From Salticus scenicus (Eukaryota; Arthropoda; Arachnida; Araneae; Salticidae), in contig OZ005654.1 of NCBI GenBank assembly GCA_963930645.1, forward strand, positions 45,128,686 through 45,192,685: a stretch of 64,000 bases of DNA, written 5' to 3'. Within the stretch, counting starts at the first letter, position 1; each line of letters begins with the position of its first letter. Positions 34,226-47,700 of the stretch are shown here, piece by piece. Below the pieces are notes generated by a model, which was given only the letters and a program-made list of their open reading frames with translations, was not told where the DNA came from and made no database searches. The translations under genes were made by a program, and so were the position numbers.

Positions 34226-35944
34226 TAAATTTATTTTATACGATGACATTTTTATATCATTTTTTTTTATAAACCATTTCAAAAGTATGAGAAATACATT
34301 AGCAGCTAATAGTGTTTTTTATTATCATATTTCCATAGTAACTTTAACTTAAACAATCTACATGCAAATGAATCAATACTAATCCTAACAAGTACTAATC
34401 CTGTACTAATACAATACTAATCTAACGAAAACATATATTTTTTAATCAGAAAAATCAATATAAATCCAAGTGAAGGAGAATTTTAATAACAGAATTTGGT
34501 TACAGATGAGAATTTATAAATTTGCCAATGTGTTTTTGTCATATTATATAGAACAATAAGACAGTTTTTCTTTTCTTTCTTTTCCTTTTTTTTTTTTTTT
34601 TTTAATACATATAAAATATGAAAAAAAAAAAATTAAATTAAAAGACTTGGAACTAAATACATGAAAATTTTTAATGCGTGAAATGTCTAAAGGAAAATTA
34701 TTTCATATCTAATGTTTAAATGAAAAATTGGTTAATAATTAATTAAAACTGCAGGTGAAATTATCAATGGGAGAAAAAACTAATTTAACGTTAAATTAAA
34801 AAGAAAATATAGACTTAATATTTGCTTAATTGTTTTATCAATCTTTAATATTTTTTTTAAATTAACAATACTTGCTCTAAACGATATAATTTTTGTTTCC
34901 TTTCATTACATCAAAATATTGAAATTCAGATTCATTTCAAATTTTGATGTGCCATTTTATTTTAATTTATTGTTAATATTTATAATTAGTATCAATCATT
35001 TATTTATTTTTATTCCGAGTTTTCTTTTGGTTAACGATTAAAATTAAATAAGTAAATATAATTTAATAATTTATGAATAATTTATAAAAAATAAATAAGA
35101 TTATAATAGTGTTATGAAAATATCCTTTAGAATATCAATTTACTGTTAAATGAGAACAATATTACATACTATCTGTTAAGCAGTGAAAAAGGTAAATTTT
35201 GTCTTTTTAAGGAAAAAAAAAAAATGTTTGTATATATATCGTTTAAATTTATAACGAAATTAAATTTTAATTTTAAACGATTGATTTGTCTATATCAATG
35301 CAATATTTAAACACTTTGACTTTAAAATTAATTTTAAAATTCTATAACGTTGCAAAATTATAGGTTTTCTGTAAATGCCACAGGATATTTACTCTTTAAG
35401 TTATATAAACAAATTTATTACTATTTTATTTACTATTTTTATTACTAATTTTATTTACTATTTAAGCAAGATTAAATTTATTAAAATTTGTACTAAAATT
35501 TAAATTTTACCACTTATATTTTGTATTTTTTTTAATATAGTTAAACAAAACGACTTTATTTTATTTATTTATTTATTTATTTTTTTCAATTAGACATTGT
35601 CTTAAATTTAAGTTAAAAAAAAATGAATATCACTTATCAAATAGATCATAAGAGATTTATAATTTCGTTTGTTTTTTAATTGAAAATTGAAATATCTTTG
35701 AATTAACAAAAAAGAAAACTTTCTTACACTAAACAGTATTTAATTTAGCAAAATATAAGCGAAATTTTATTAAAAACTTTTGTTTAGAGAAAAGTTATGG
35801 GAAAAAAGATTGATTACATGCTTTAATAATATAAAAATTTCTTCTTCTGCTTTTGTTTTAATCATTTCATTTAAAGTCGTCATTTATATATAACGCACAA
35901 AATTTCGCAAAAATGGCTAATCAGATTTTTACAATTTTTTTTAT

Positions 35945-36165
35945 CATTATGTAAAATTAATAAATGTGCACTAAATGATCAGAAATTTAGCTAAATGAAT
36001 AAACTTTTTGCCTCCCTTTGTATTTCCTCAATTTAAAATTTTGAATCGATTGCATATTTTTCTCAGTTGTTCGCAATACCCCAATACCTATACTCGCCGC
36101 CGAGAGCCAGATTTCGTTATTCCGTGGAGAAATTTGTTAGAAGAACTCATCACTTATTTATTTTT
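35945..36165 (-). repeat. Right arm of the inverted pair
   Basis: Counterpart of 34010-34225. The outer edge carries a family A end (TATTCCGTGGAGAAATTTG). Confidence 0.6.
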
Positions 36166-36302
36166 AAATTTCGTTTTCATATTCAAAACATTCACAAATG
36201 TTAAAATAGTACTCGTTTTCTATAAATTGATTTTTAAATTTTATTTTGGGGTTAAAAGACTTGTGGAATGCATGTTTCGCATTTAAAAACTTAAAAATGA
36301 AC

Positions 36303-36312
36303 TCTCTCTCTC

Positions 36313-36356
<44 letters not shown>
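36303..36356 (+). repeat. (CT)n-(TA)n microsatellite
   Basis: About five CT units followed by about twenty TA units. Confidence 0.9.
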
Positions 36357-36359
<3 letters not shown>

Positions 36360-36434
36360 AATCCTTTTTTGGAAAACAAAAAGTAATTTAATGGTTGTGT
36401 ATTTTATAATTAACTCGAAATTTCTATCATTGTT

Positions 36435-36797
36435 TTAAGTTTGATCATACATGCTCATTTCATTTTTTTTTAATAAATTGTATCCCAGTGATTACAAAAC
36501 TTTGAATAAACACCATAAAATGCAAAGTTTGATCATACATGTTCATGATCATACATACTTTAAGTTTGGTCATACATGCTCATGTCATTTTTTTTAATAA
36601 ATTGTATCCCAGTGACTACAACACTTTGAATAAACACCATAAAATGCAATAAATTCGCAACAATAATTTCGGGTCGTAAGAACACACACCCCTTCGTCAG
36701 GCGAACAAAGTAGGTACGAGTGCTGCAGTCGACCGTAACTATTGTTGCGAATTTATTGCATTTTATAGTGTTTATTCAAAGTTTTGTAATCATTACT
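36435..36797. repeat. Tandem duplication next to a hairpin
   Basis: AATAAATTGTATCCCAGTGA through AACACCATAAAATGCAA occurs twice in tandem (about 36472-36525 and 36595-36650). The second copy then forms the left arm of a hairpin whose right arm is at about 36740-36797 (TATTGTTGCGAATTTATTGC and AGTGTTTATTCAAAG). The loop is less AT-rich (GTAGGTACGAGTGCTGCAGT). Confidence 0.65.
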
Positions 36798-37681
36798 TTA
36801 AAACGCCAGTTTTGTGGTGCTTTCTTATTATAAATTGTATCCCATTTGATTTTTTTCCTAACAATATATTTTTAAAATACATTTTTTTCTCATAAACGTC
36901 TTATAATTGTAAATTATATTGTACTTAATTTCGAAATTTGAACTGATGTTAATGTAACATACATAAATTTTCATTTTTAATGCCATATGATTTGTAATTT
37001 AGTAATTTTCACATGAACATGCTTAACATCATTTTGATAAAAGTTTCTATGAAATGTACAGAATTTCTTCATTCTTAATACAGTTTTTTGCTCTGATCTC
37101 TGATAGTTTCGAAAAAAGAGCATCGCACAGAGCAAAACGGAAGAAAAGAGCTTTTCGCAATGCAGTAGCGATCAGAGAAAACCAGCAAGATGGTCGATAT
37201 ACCAGTATGCGCCTATGCAGTTGCGCAGATTCTCTGTCTAGAAATTTATAGATTTTTGCGTGGGCGAAATCGCGTCGGCTCGGGGCAAACAAGGCACGTG
37301 TCTAGCGGATTGATTTGCCCTGGCAAAGCATTTGCATTCCTGGTAGAATTTCTATAGTGCACTGGTTTTTAAGTTAATTTAAATGTAATATTTAATATTA
37401 GTAAATTATGTTTAATTAATTTAGACTTTTCTGGACAAATTATTTTGTTAAAGAAAAGTTATATCAAAGAATTTAGTTATCATTCACGTTATCATTTCAT
37501 TTTTAGAAAATGTGCATTTTTCGCTTCCCCTCCCCACTTCAATAGATAAATTATAAATGTAAAATGTGAATGTAAAACAATAATTCAGAAAATAAAAAAA
37601 GATTAATTAAAATACTCATGCTATAATGATACTAACGCTATAGATTAAACACCCTCATGCCAATGATGAATTAATATACCA

Positions 37682-37712
37682 CCCCCCCCCCCCCAAAAAA
37701 AAGGGGGGGGGG
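37682..37712 (+). repeat. C13-A8-G10 homopolymer hairpin
   Basis: A run of 13 C, 8 A and 10 G in direct succession. It can form a GC hairpin with an A loop, or G-quadruplex/i-motif structures. It may also be an assembly-prone site. Confidence 0.8.
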
Positions 37713-38066
37713 ATTTTCAATCAGATACCTTTAATAGTTAAGAGGATCCAAACAAATTTAAAAACCGATGATTAAATGTTACCGAAATGCACAATAACCC
37801 AAAATAATTAATATATCACTAAATTAAATAACCTGTGAATACTGGTACAGATATGAAAATAATTAACAATTCATTAGCTTTAATAAAATATGAAGGAAAA
37901 ACATTGCAACAACAACATTCCTTAAAATTGTCTTAAATTATTATAGGAAAGAAGACCATATATTGAAACCTCTTCAAACATATCACAGGAAATAATGAAA
38001 TATCCATTTTTAAATTACCATGAAAGAAGTAAAAAATCCAAAAAATAAATTTTAAAATGACACATA

Positions 38067-38267
38067 CATAGCTGCCAATATTTTTTAATTTATTCCGGAG
38101 TATTTTTAGCCCCGCCCTTATTTCGTACCACTTATTTTTTCAAAGTAATTTGTTATTTTATTCTATTGAAGTTATATATTGGAGAAAAATTTTCTATAAA
38201 TAAAGTGGTGCGAATTAAAGGCGGGGCTAAAAGTACTCCGGAATAAATTAAGATATTGGCAGCTATG
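38067..38267. mobile_element. 201 bp MITE with CATAGCTGCCAATAT ends
   Basis: The ends CATAGCTGCCAATAT and, inverted, CATAGCTGCCAATATC, with arms of about 65 bp that include TTATTCCGGAGTA and AGCCCCGCC. CACATA is repeated directly on both sides (38061-38066 and 38268-38273), a plausible target duplication. Confidence 0.75.
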
Positions 38268-38829
38268 CACATATAATGAATTGAATTACAGTCCTTCTAA
38301 CCACTGTAATAGAAAATTTGGATGATGATGATCATATGCATCATATGCTTGTTATAAAATTCATCTGAATATAATACTTTAACCTCCAAAAATTGATTTT
38401 TTTTTTTTTTTTTTTTTTTTACATTTCACTTTTAAGCGTTAAAATTCAAAACATGCACATGATATTTTTTTAGCTTTAAAAAAAAAAAAAAAAAAAAAAT
38501 CCAATTTAAGGAGTTAACGCATTTTTAGCCACAGTCCTGTACATACAGGACGCAATAAGCATCAAACATATTGATTTTAAAAGCTTTCCCGTTGTTATTT
38601 TGAATTAAAATCAAGCTGGCAGCGAGCAACGAGCCAAGATCTACCTGAATGTATCATTTAAAACAAAAGGAAAAAACTTCACAAGATGAGTTATTAGAGC
38701 CAAATAAAGAATATATTACGTTAAAAAGTTGTTTGAGGGGGTAAAAAATAACAGTTTGGTTAAAAATGGGTTAATTTAACATCTATGAATGTGTTCTGAA
38801 TGCGAAAAGGTGCCTAAAAATAAAATAAT

Positions 38830-38905
38830 AATAATAAAATCACGTAATCAGTAGTTTTATAAACACATTTCTCCATAGAATAACATGAGGCTTGACTGTC
38901 AGCGA
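38830..38905 (+). repeat. Family A right-end fragment
   Basis: Contains CATTTCTCCATAGAATAACA and TGTCAGCGAGGATACG, like the right arms of 5921-6299 and 56523-56925. No left arm nearby. Confidence 0.5.
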
Positions 38906-38993
38906 GGATACGAATTGCATCCCTAACAATTAGAAGTAATTCGTAAACTGATGTTAATTATTTTCCCTGAGTAAGTTAATGAAGAAATGAAAG

Positions 38994-39345
38994 GGTTGGG
39001 GACAAAATCTCAAGAGACGAAATATCGATAGGACAAAATATCGCTGACGTAAATGAATACAAAACAAAAATGAGTTGGTAATTATTATTAATGTTGTATA
39101 AAATTTCATGACGATAAAATAACTTAAAAATACACATAGATAAAATAATGAAATTCAACACTATGACTTGATTAATTAATTAATTAATTATTTTAATTAA
39201 TTAATTAATATTTATAAGGCCCTGTGGCCCCACCAGAGATCACGCATGACACAAAATCAATTTTTCAAATAATTCATACTATTTTTTTGACGCGATATTG
39301 TGTCCGGCGAGATTTTGTCCCGCGATATTATGTCCGGATCCCGAA
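38994..39345. mobile_element. MITE with iterated GGACAAAATATCGCG words
   Basis: The left end has GGACAAAATCTC and GGACAAAATATCGC. The right end carries three inverted forms (GCGATATTGTGTCC, GAGATTTTGTCC, GCGATATTATGTCC). The interior includes (TTAA)-rich palindromes at 39172-39210. Confidence 0.6.
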
Positions 39346-39515
39346 ATGAAAAATTTAAATTATTTTTAGAAAAATAATTAAATAGGAATGATATTAAGGA
39401 TGCATTACAAATTGAATTAAACATTTTACAATAATTAAAAAATAAATTAAAACATTTTTTCTTTTTAATTATTCTCTCTTATTCTTTATGTGAATAACTT
39501 GCAAACGAAAAAAAA

Positions 39516-40531
39516 TCTGGAGTGACTCCACTCGACTTTCCGAACATTGAGTAATTAACAGTTTTGTAGATAAAGTAAAGAAAGAGTAGTTGTTAAACAA
39601 ACAAAAGAGAGAAAACCATAATAGAGTGTTTGAGTATTTTTCTCCATCTATTACACGTTGTTTTATTTAACGCTACTGAACTTTGAGCCCATAGATCATA
39701 ATGACAAAGAAATTTTCGTTGTGTCCCTGTAAAAACCTATAAATGTTAGATTCACCAAAATGCTTATAGTTAGTGCAACAGTGATTTATAATACTCATAT
39801 AAATTTTCAGCTCAATTCAATAAGGCGTTTAGATGCTATCGTACTTTTAAAAATTTAGTCCCATAGGCCATAATGATAAAGAATTTTTCTTTGTGTCCCT
39901 GTAAAAAAACTGTAAGTGCTAGATTCACCAAAATCTATACAGTTAGTTCAACTGTGATCTATAACATGTGTACAATTTTTTTGCTCGGATTAATAAGGGG
40001 TTTAGACACTATCACATTTTTAAAAATTTGGCCCCATAGGCATAATGATAAAGAATTTTTCTTTGTGTCCCTGTAAAAAAACTATAAGTGCTAGATTCTC
40101 CAAAATCTATACAGATTGAGTATTTGTGATCTATAATATGTGTATAAAATTTTTGCTCAATTGAATAAGGCGTTTAGATGCTATCGCACTTTTAAGATTT
40201 TGCTCCCATAGGCCATAATGATAAAGAATTTTTCTTTGTGTCCCTGTAAAAAAACTATAAGTGCTAGATTCACCAAAATCTATAGGGTTCGTACTATGGT
40301 GACTTACAATATGCGTACCAACTTTCAGGTTAATCGAACGAAGCGTTTAGACGCTAGCGTGTTCACCCACAGACATACACACATACACACATACACACAC
40401 ACATACATATATCATCGTAAAAATAGTGAAAACGGACTCAGGGGACCTCAAAACGTATAGAAACATCAAAATCTCGAATTCGGATTTTTGACATGATTAC
40501 AATACTTTCCTCACTATAGTGTTCGGAAAGT
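39516..40531 (+). mobile_element. Helentron/HINE-like element, family H1
   Basis: The 5' end is TCTGGAGTGACTCCACTCGA followed by the subterminal repeat ACTTTCCGAACA. The 3' end is a hairpin, ACTTTCC-TCACTATAGTG-TTCGGAAAGT (40504-40531), whose second arm is the exact reverse complement of the 5' subterminal repeat. The middle holds four units of about 172 bp (landmark AGATTCACCAAAATCTATA) and a CACA/TATA microsatellite. Short frames beginning MIKNFSLCPCKKT come from the repeat and are not genes. Confidence 0.75.
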
Positions 40532-40539
40532 AAAAAAAA

Positions 40540-40788
40540 AAAGCATACGAGCAAGAAATTTGGATGAGGTGTTTGTTGTAAAATTTACTAAATTATTATT
40601 ATTATTATTTAAGTGATAGTTATAGTTTACAAATTAATGATAATAATAATGATGAAAAAGTCCATTGTAGAAACAAAAAGAGAAAGGAAGAAAAAACCAA
40701 CTGTAACTTGAATTTCGCTGCAGGTATGTATTTTGCTTAACTATCTGCAATAAATGCATTTTCAGTACAATCTTTCATTTAATTTTCT

Positions 40789-40820
<32 letters not shown>

Positions 40821-42145
40821 TATTTATTTATTTTTTATACATGGACTGTGAAGAAATATTCTGTTAATATTAGCTTAAATAGTGTTTCTGATTTATCTAA
40901 GGTTCAAAATCATAAATTCGATCAATCATTTCATAATGAACATACCATTCAAATTTCATATACATATATGTTTCTTTATTGTTTATAAATTATGGTAATA
41001 AAAAGTAAGTTAAAAAAAAAAAAAAAAAACTGCGGTAAATATGTTTGGTTTAAACAGTTAGTTAAGTGAACAACTGTTGCCACCCACCCAAATAAATTCA
41101 CTGAAATTTCGTGCAGAGTATTTCAATGTGGATTTCCTAAAATATAAAGATATCAAAATCGGTGTATTTTTTAAATTTTACAAAACAGTAAATTCTATAA
41201 TGCAATATTTTCAGGCAAGAAAAATCGCGTTTTTCCAGATGTAATCACAAATGTAAAATTAATTTATTACTTTCGGTTAAAAAATAATTGTGATAATGTA
41301 TAATTTAATCGGGGTGTATTTTATAATCGTTTGCATTTCACCTTATCCACGGCTGATTATGACCCTATCTTTTTAATCCTGAAATTACATAAAAGGGGGG
41401 GGGGGCAGAGAGAGAACAAGGTGTGATTAAAGTTTCATGCGATTGTAACCAATAAAATATATTTAAAATATATATATATTAATAATAATAATTATTATTA
41501 TTACTATGAAAGATATTCCTAAATTTCCATTATACAACAGTTTTCTCTCAAAAGTCACTGAAAAATTATTGAAGAAAAAAAAACTTGAAATCAAGAAATA
41601 CACTAAGTAAAAATTTCCGAAATAAGGGAGAAAAAAAAATCTTTATATACAGTCGCCTTCAGTTAAAATGGTTGTTTAAATAATAAATAAATATCTTACT
41701 CAGTTAGGCAAACAATCACTGTTGTTATTTCAAATAATGTTATTAAAATTCCATTTGTTTATGTAAACTGGATAAAAAAAAAAAAAAAAAAAAAAAAAAT
41801 ATCAAAATCTGACGTCCATATTTAAAATTTTATAGCTTCAAATGATGTTATTAAAATTCCATTTGTTTATGTAAACTGGATAAAAAAAATAAAAATATCA
41901 AAATCTGACGTCCATATTTAAAATTTTATAGCTTCAAATTACCACAGGTAAAAAAAAAAAAAAAAAAAAAAAAACACCGGAGGTTTTCCTAAGTATTGCA
42001 GTGTGAAATAAATATTTTTTCATTTTTCAACTTTAGAATAGTGTGAGTTCATGCCTTATTTTCGAATAGGAAATATTTATTTTCCTTACAGTGTAATATG
42101 CTCATCATTTTTTTTAACGAAAAATTTAAATTTCTTTCTTCTTCT

Positions 42146-42183
<38 letters not shown>

Positions 42184-45100
42184 TTATCATTAATCAATGA
42201 TACTTAACTTAAAAGCGATTCATAGTTTAAAAAAAAAAAAAAAACTTTCTGAAATACTATTTCATTTATATCTCACCCTGGCAAGAAAAGTGACACAAGT
42301 AAAAAAAATTGGCAAATTTGAGTTTATGTCAATGAAAAATGTGTATGAAGTTCCCCAACGTGTACGAAAAACTTCATATCCCTATCTCGAAATGTATCCG
42401 CTGAATAGGTATTTGTGTCAGTTTTATTATAGGTTAGTCAATTTTATCTTTCAAATGTTTTTTTTTTTTTTTTTTTTCTTTTCTTTTCTTTTCCGCAAAT
42501 GCTGTATTTTTGAATTATGTCACTTTTCTTTCCTGAGTACGAATGTATTTTCTTCACATTATATAGCTATATATCATATATTAATGCATACACATATAAT
42601 ATTAATGAATCTTTCTTTTTGATTTCGTATAAGAGCTTATAATATAAAATATTTCATTAGACATTAGAAGCAAGCTATTTTTAATAATTTTTCAAAAATA
42701 TTAAAATATTTCTTTTACTTAAAAAAAGAAAAAGGAAAAGGGAGAAAAAAAGAAGAAGGCAGACTTAATTTTTCTGAAATTTTTAAGCAGAATTGTCCCT
42801 GATTCAATTTAAAGACTTCAAAATGATTGCTCGAAATTCTATGTTGAATCTCTCTCCATTTTAACCGTATAGAGGATGGAAGAAAAAAAAAAATAATCAG
42901 TAAGAAAAAAGATATGAAGATGGAAGTACACAATGTTCAGTCAATATCACCAGTTTATTATCAACATAATTGTTCATTCTTAATTATGTATAAATAGTAT
43001 ATGCTCGTTGTTTGCAATTTTTAAAAAGGTCTCCAGTTAAATAAAAATCGTCATCAGGTTAAAATTGATTTAAGAAAGCATGACACCAATGTATTACTTT
43101 AAAAAGATATGAGCGGAATAATATATATATATCATTTCATTTAAATATAATTTAAACATTTTCGCATTCTCTCTCTCTCTCTTTTTTTTTTTTTTTAACT
43201 TATAGAGACTAATAGAGACTGATAGAGATTATTGAACTTTCTAGACAGCTCTAGGGATGAACTTCTAAATTAATTTTCATTTATCATGATTAATAATTTA
43301 TTTATTTTCTTCCTTAAATTTTAGGTAGAAAACAAATATCTACACATAATTTAGAAGAAAAAAAAGGGGGAGGATGATATAAGAAAAAAACATTGCATAG
43401 GCTGGAAGAAATATTATATTTATTTAACTTCAGCGGATTTTCTTTCCAGAGAAGACGAAAGAGAAAATGGCGGTAAAAAGTGGATTGTAAAGTTCTGTGG
43501 AGAAGAGAGAGAGCAAAAAAAAAAAAAAAAAAAAAAATGTGCAGTCGTGGGAAGGAAATGAAGGAGGGTTGAAGACGAGGAAGGCGATCAATAAAAAACC
43601 GGCCATGCTGGTGATTGTGAGAGCAGAAGCAGAGAACTGCGCAGTTAAAGCAGACTTTGCGCTGAAAGAGCGCAACTCTTGCAATCCTGGGACTTGTGAA
43701 TGTCATGAATGCATGAATGAATGCATTCCCGGTGCAGGAGAGGAGAAAAAAAAGGGGGGATTCATTCATAAATCTACAAGCGTATTTTCTGATTCATTAT
43801 TATTAAATTTTCCTTTTGGGTTTGTGAAAGTTTTACGTAATATTCATGAAAAAATAAATAAAATAAACAGTTGCTATTTAAGAAGATTAAATTGGGAAGA
43901 TGTTTTCATATTTACCAACTGTAAAAGTACTTATTTGTTTAACAAATAAAGACAAAAAATTATTTATTTTTTGCATATCAACGACGTTCAATGATTAAAA
44001 GAGATCAGAGGAAAGATCCGCTTGCAATATTATTTTATTTAAGCCTTTTACTAAATCCACTGAAATAATGATCTTGTTATTAGCTGTCTATACAGGACGA
44101 CTCCAGGCCTTTTAATTAAAAAGTATTTCGCAACAGGGTTAATGGAGATCCCCCCCCCCCCAATTATTTTCTATTAGAAAATAGTTAGTGCTGCTGATAA
44201 AAGAAAATTTCTAGAGTGCTAGACACAAATTGTGTACATATACACAATCAGTATATCACAAAAAATTTGTGATATACCGACGTGCAAACTGAAAATTGTT
44301 AAATCGTTTACGGGGTGTTTCAAAATATGTAAATCTATTTAAAGCCAGAAATAAAATCTAAAAGAATATATAGTTTTCTCACATATTTATAATTTGCCTT
44401 GTACAACACCACCACTGATCAACCAAATAAAAATTTATAAGGCTAATTTTCAGATTTTGTTTGTATATTGTCCCAGAGGAATAAAGAGAAAATTTAAGCA
44501 TCATTTAATGTTGAAAGTTTAATTTTAGTTGTGTTTTAAATAAAGACGACACTATTTAAAGTTTCTTGTAGCAATATTTTCTTTTTTTTTTTTTTAATAA
44601 AAATTTCCTTACATATGAATCTTTTAAGATATGATTCCAGGCAAAAATAGCTGTTGCTTTTTTATTTTAAGTAATGAAACATCTTTTCCTTGTTATAAAA
44701 TGTATTTATTTTTAAAGCTGAATTACGTATTTATTTTTTAAGTTGAATTATTTTTTAGGTTGAATTATTATTATTTAACTCTTTGTGTATTATATAAATG
44801 ATAAAAATAAATTACATGGGCTTTTTCCTTTTTTTTTTAAAAAAAAAAAAATCAAATAAAAGATACTTTTTTTGTCCTGTCTGGCTACGGATTTGACAAG
44901 TAAAAAGAAAAATAATGCATAATTTGAAACCGTGTTAACAATACAGGTTAGTTCTAAATATATCTAGTAAATGATATTTAAATATAAAATAGCAAAACGT
45001 TTTCATTTTAATACAAAAACTTATGGTAACGGACTCGACACAGAGAAAGAGATAATTGTTAGGAAAGTTTGAAAATGGTCCAAATATAAAATTAAAACTA

Positions 45101-45630
45101 GTTGTAATGTAACCTGTTGTATATCAATTTTCAAAGTGTTATTTGAAGCACAATGCACTTGAATTCTTGTATAGTAGAGTAGTGTGAATTAAATGTTAAG
45201 TCTTTTATCAATCTACAACTCATTCCGTTATCAAGTAAAATATCTTATTTCCAGTAGGAGTTTAAAAAAAACAGAGTATCCCCTAATGTTATTAAAAAGT
45301 TTAATTAAATTTACCTACATTGCACATTACATAGAAAAGACAGGATTAAAGGATCTGCTGTTATTGCTTTTTAAATTTCGGACAGCCCTATGAATTCTAG
45401 TCAAATAAATAAACAAAATAAAAATAGAAAAGTCATTTTATTGACTTGTGTGTTCTTTTATTAAAACTAATAGGTACCACATATTAATTTGATTAGATTT
45501 ATTTGATTGCAAACCACTTATTGTTATTTCAATCATTTATTATGTTATCTCAACTAAAATATTTGTGATAGCAACAGATTAGAGATAGCTACGATTTTTC
45601 ATGATGTATGTATGATTGTGCGCAGTGTAT
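40540..45630. other. No convincing gene; simple repeats and one unusual patch
   Basis: Apart from the duplication at 41730-41937, mostly homopolymers (40790, 41770, 42150, 42460). The patch 43430-43770 is purine-rich and low in A/T. It holds a 150-codon frame with a Cys cluster (SCNPGTCECHECMNEC), but without start context, splice signals or homology I recognise. Confidence 0.5.
41730..41937 (+). repeat. Recent tandem duplication (about 100 bp x 2)
   Basis: Two copies starting TCAAAT(A/G)ATGTTATTA and ending ATTTTATAGC. They are practically identical except for the length of the internal A run (about 28 versus 7 plus 5), so the duplication is young. Confidence 0.85.
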
Positions 45631-45639
45631 GTACGTATG

Positions 45640-46115
45640 TGAGTGAACACGATAGCGTCTAAACGCTTTTTCGGATGGGCTAAAAGTTAGTAAGTATGTT
45701 ACAGGTCACGATAGCACGAACTGTATAGATTTTGATGAATTTAGCACTTATTATTATTATTTTTTTTTTCTTACAGGAACACAAAGAAAAATTCCTTACT
45801 ATCATAGAAATTATTTAAAGTGCGATAGCATCTAAATGCCTTTTCCGATTAAGCTGAAAAATTATACACATTCTTAGTCACTATCGCACAAAGTATATAT
45901 ATTTTGGTGAATCTAGCGCTTATAGATTTTTACAGGGACACAACGAAAAATTCTTTACCATTATGGCCTATGGGTTCAAATTCTTTGAAGTGCAATAGCG
46001 TTACAGACCGTATTCGATTGAGCATTGAGATAACTGATTTCAGACATCTCTTTAATTTATTCAAACAACGCATCAATTACTTAATGCTCGGAAAGTTGAG
46101 TGGAGTCACTCCAGA
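45640..46115 (-). mobile_element. Truncated H1 Helentron-like copy
   Basis: Inverted relative to 39516-40531. The 5' end (reverse complement TCTGGAGTGACTCCACTCAA) is at 46115, with two to three internal units. The 3' hairpin is absent and the sequence ends near GTGAGTGAACACGATAGCGT. Confidence 0.65.
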
Positions 46116-47700
46116 TTTTTCATCATTAAAAATACGCGTACTTTGTCATCGAATAATTAAAATTTACTCAGAATATTTCGAAACTGTTTCACTTTTGAAT
46201 AAACGAACATAAGAATGAAATAAATGTTAATATGCAGGAACATATCGATTTATGCAGAAAAGCCGGCAAACTAAAACAGTTTTCGAATATTGTTCTAGAC
46301 GTCCAGATTATGTAAATTTTCTAGATGAAGCAAAATATCAACGATATACGTGGGCGAGGGCGAATTAGCTGTCTAGAAGCCCGGGAATCTGCTTTCCTGC
46401 AAACGGAAATACAATCAAGAGAAGCTGGGCAACTGGGCTGAATAAAAGGGGTCGGGTAAAAATTATTAATGCTTGGTAGCATTTCAGATTTTCAGAATCA
46501 TAATTTAAATATTTCTCTTTCGCTGTGAATTGTATAATTATAGTATTGTTTAATCATACAAGTTTTTTTTTTCTTTTTTTTTAATTGATAAATATAGTAA
46601 AATTCCTGTAACTTTTATTCTAGTAAATATCTTTGAGTTTCGTTGCCAGTTTAAGTTTTCAAATAGTAAAATAGAATACAAAAACCCAAATGTTTCATTT
46701 TCAAATAATTTTCGATTCAAAACACATCGTTGACAAATACTTTTATACCTTCTCATAACTTATTTTTTAAATGTTTCTCTTTGTAGGTGTTAGGCGCACG
46801 TATTAAATAAAGCGATTGAAAATGTATTTTTATCGAATTAATTTTTTTTTTTTTTCTTAAATGTATGTATAATCAACACATGAAAATGAAGATGAGAAAA
46901 ATGTTGTGTATAGGTGTGTTTGAATTAAAAGAAAAAGAAAGAAAAAAAAAAAATTATTCCTCTCATTTTATTTATTTAAAATTCTCAACTTTAAGTAGTT
47001 TTTTAACTAAAAGATCTTTAAAATAATTTAAATGTTAAACTTTCATTATATTTTGACTCCTAAAAAACGTCCTTTGGACTCGAGGTCTTTTTTACTCCGG
47101 CAAGTCAGCAGCTCGAGACGATTTTTCCTTTACCATAAAATGATTTCACACATAATTTAAAACTTTTTATTTCACCTTTTTATGTAACTTTATTCTTCAA
47201 AGAAGGACATTTGTTAAGCATATCAAATCAAGTGGTGACAGTGAATTACCTCTCGAGTGCAATGCAAAGGGTTAATATGTTCAACAGAATTTCAAGTCAT
47301 CGTCACCTATAATTTAAAGGAATTTTTTAAAAATAATTTAAGCAGTGCGCTGCTATATTATTGTAACTTATCTTTTTAACGTCCCTCTTCACTTACCGTC
47401 GCCGGAAGCCCGAGCCAATGTTATTCTACGGGGAAATTTTCTTTACAAATAACTTATTAACTAATACATATTTTTTAATTCTGTTTTCACATTCAGAAAA
47501 TCCCCAACTGTTAAACTGACGGACCTTTTTTAAAAATGTATTTGCTTTTAATTTTTAATATTTTATTTTGAAATTGCAAAATGAAAAAAATTTCACATAT
47601 TGAAAATTCGTATTTTGCAGCTTCAAAATAAAATAGAAAAAAAATAGAAAAATACATTTTTAAAAAAAGGTCCGTCAGTTTAACAGTTGTCAATTTTTTT

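Noticed and set aside
36164..36379. Frame with YIYIYI repeats
   Set aside because: It is a (TA)n microsatellite in translation.
39700..40330. Regular spacing of similar segments, considered as a CRISPR-like array
   Set aside because: The units are about 172 bp with no short conserved repeat and unique spacers; this is eukaryotic minisatellite DNA within a transposon.
39873..40460. Repeated small frames starting MIKNFSLCPCKKT (39873, 40218, and 54342 on the minus strand)
   Set aside because: They recur because they lie in the tandem units of the H1 Helentron-like element. Neighbouring units lose the frame, so there is no sign of selection for protein.
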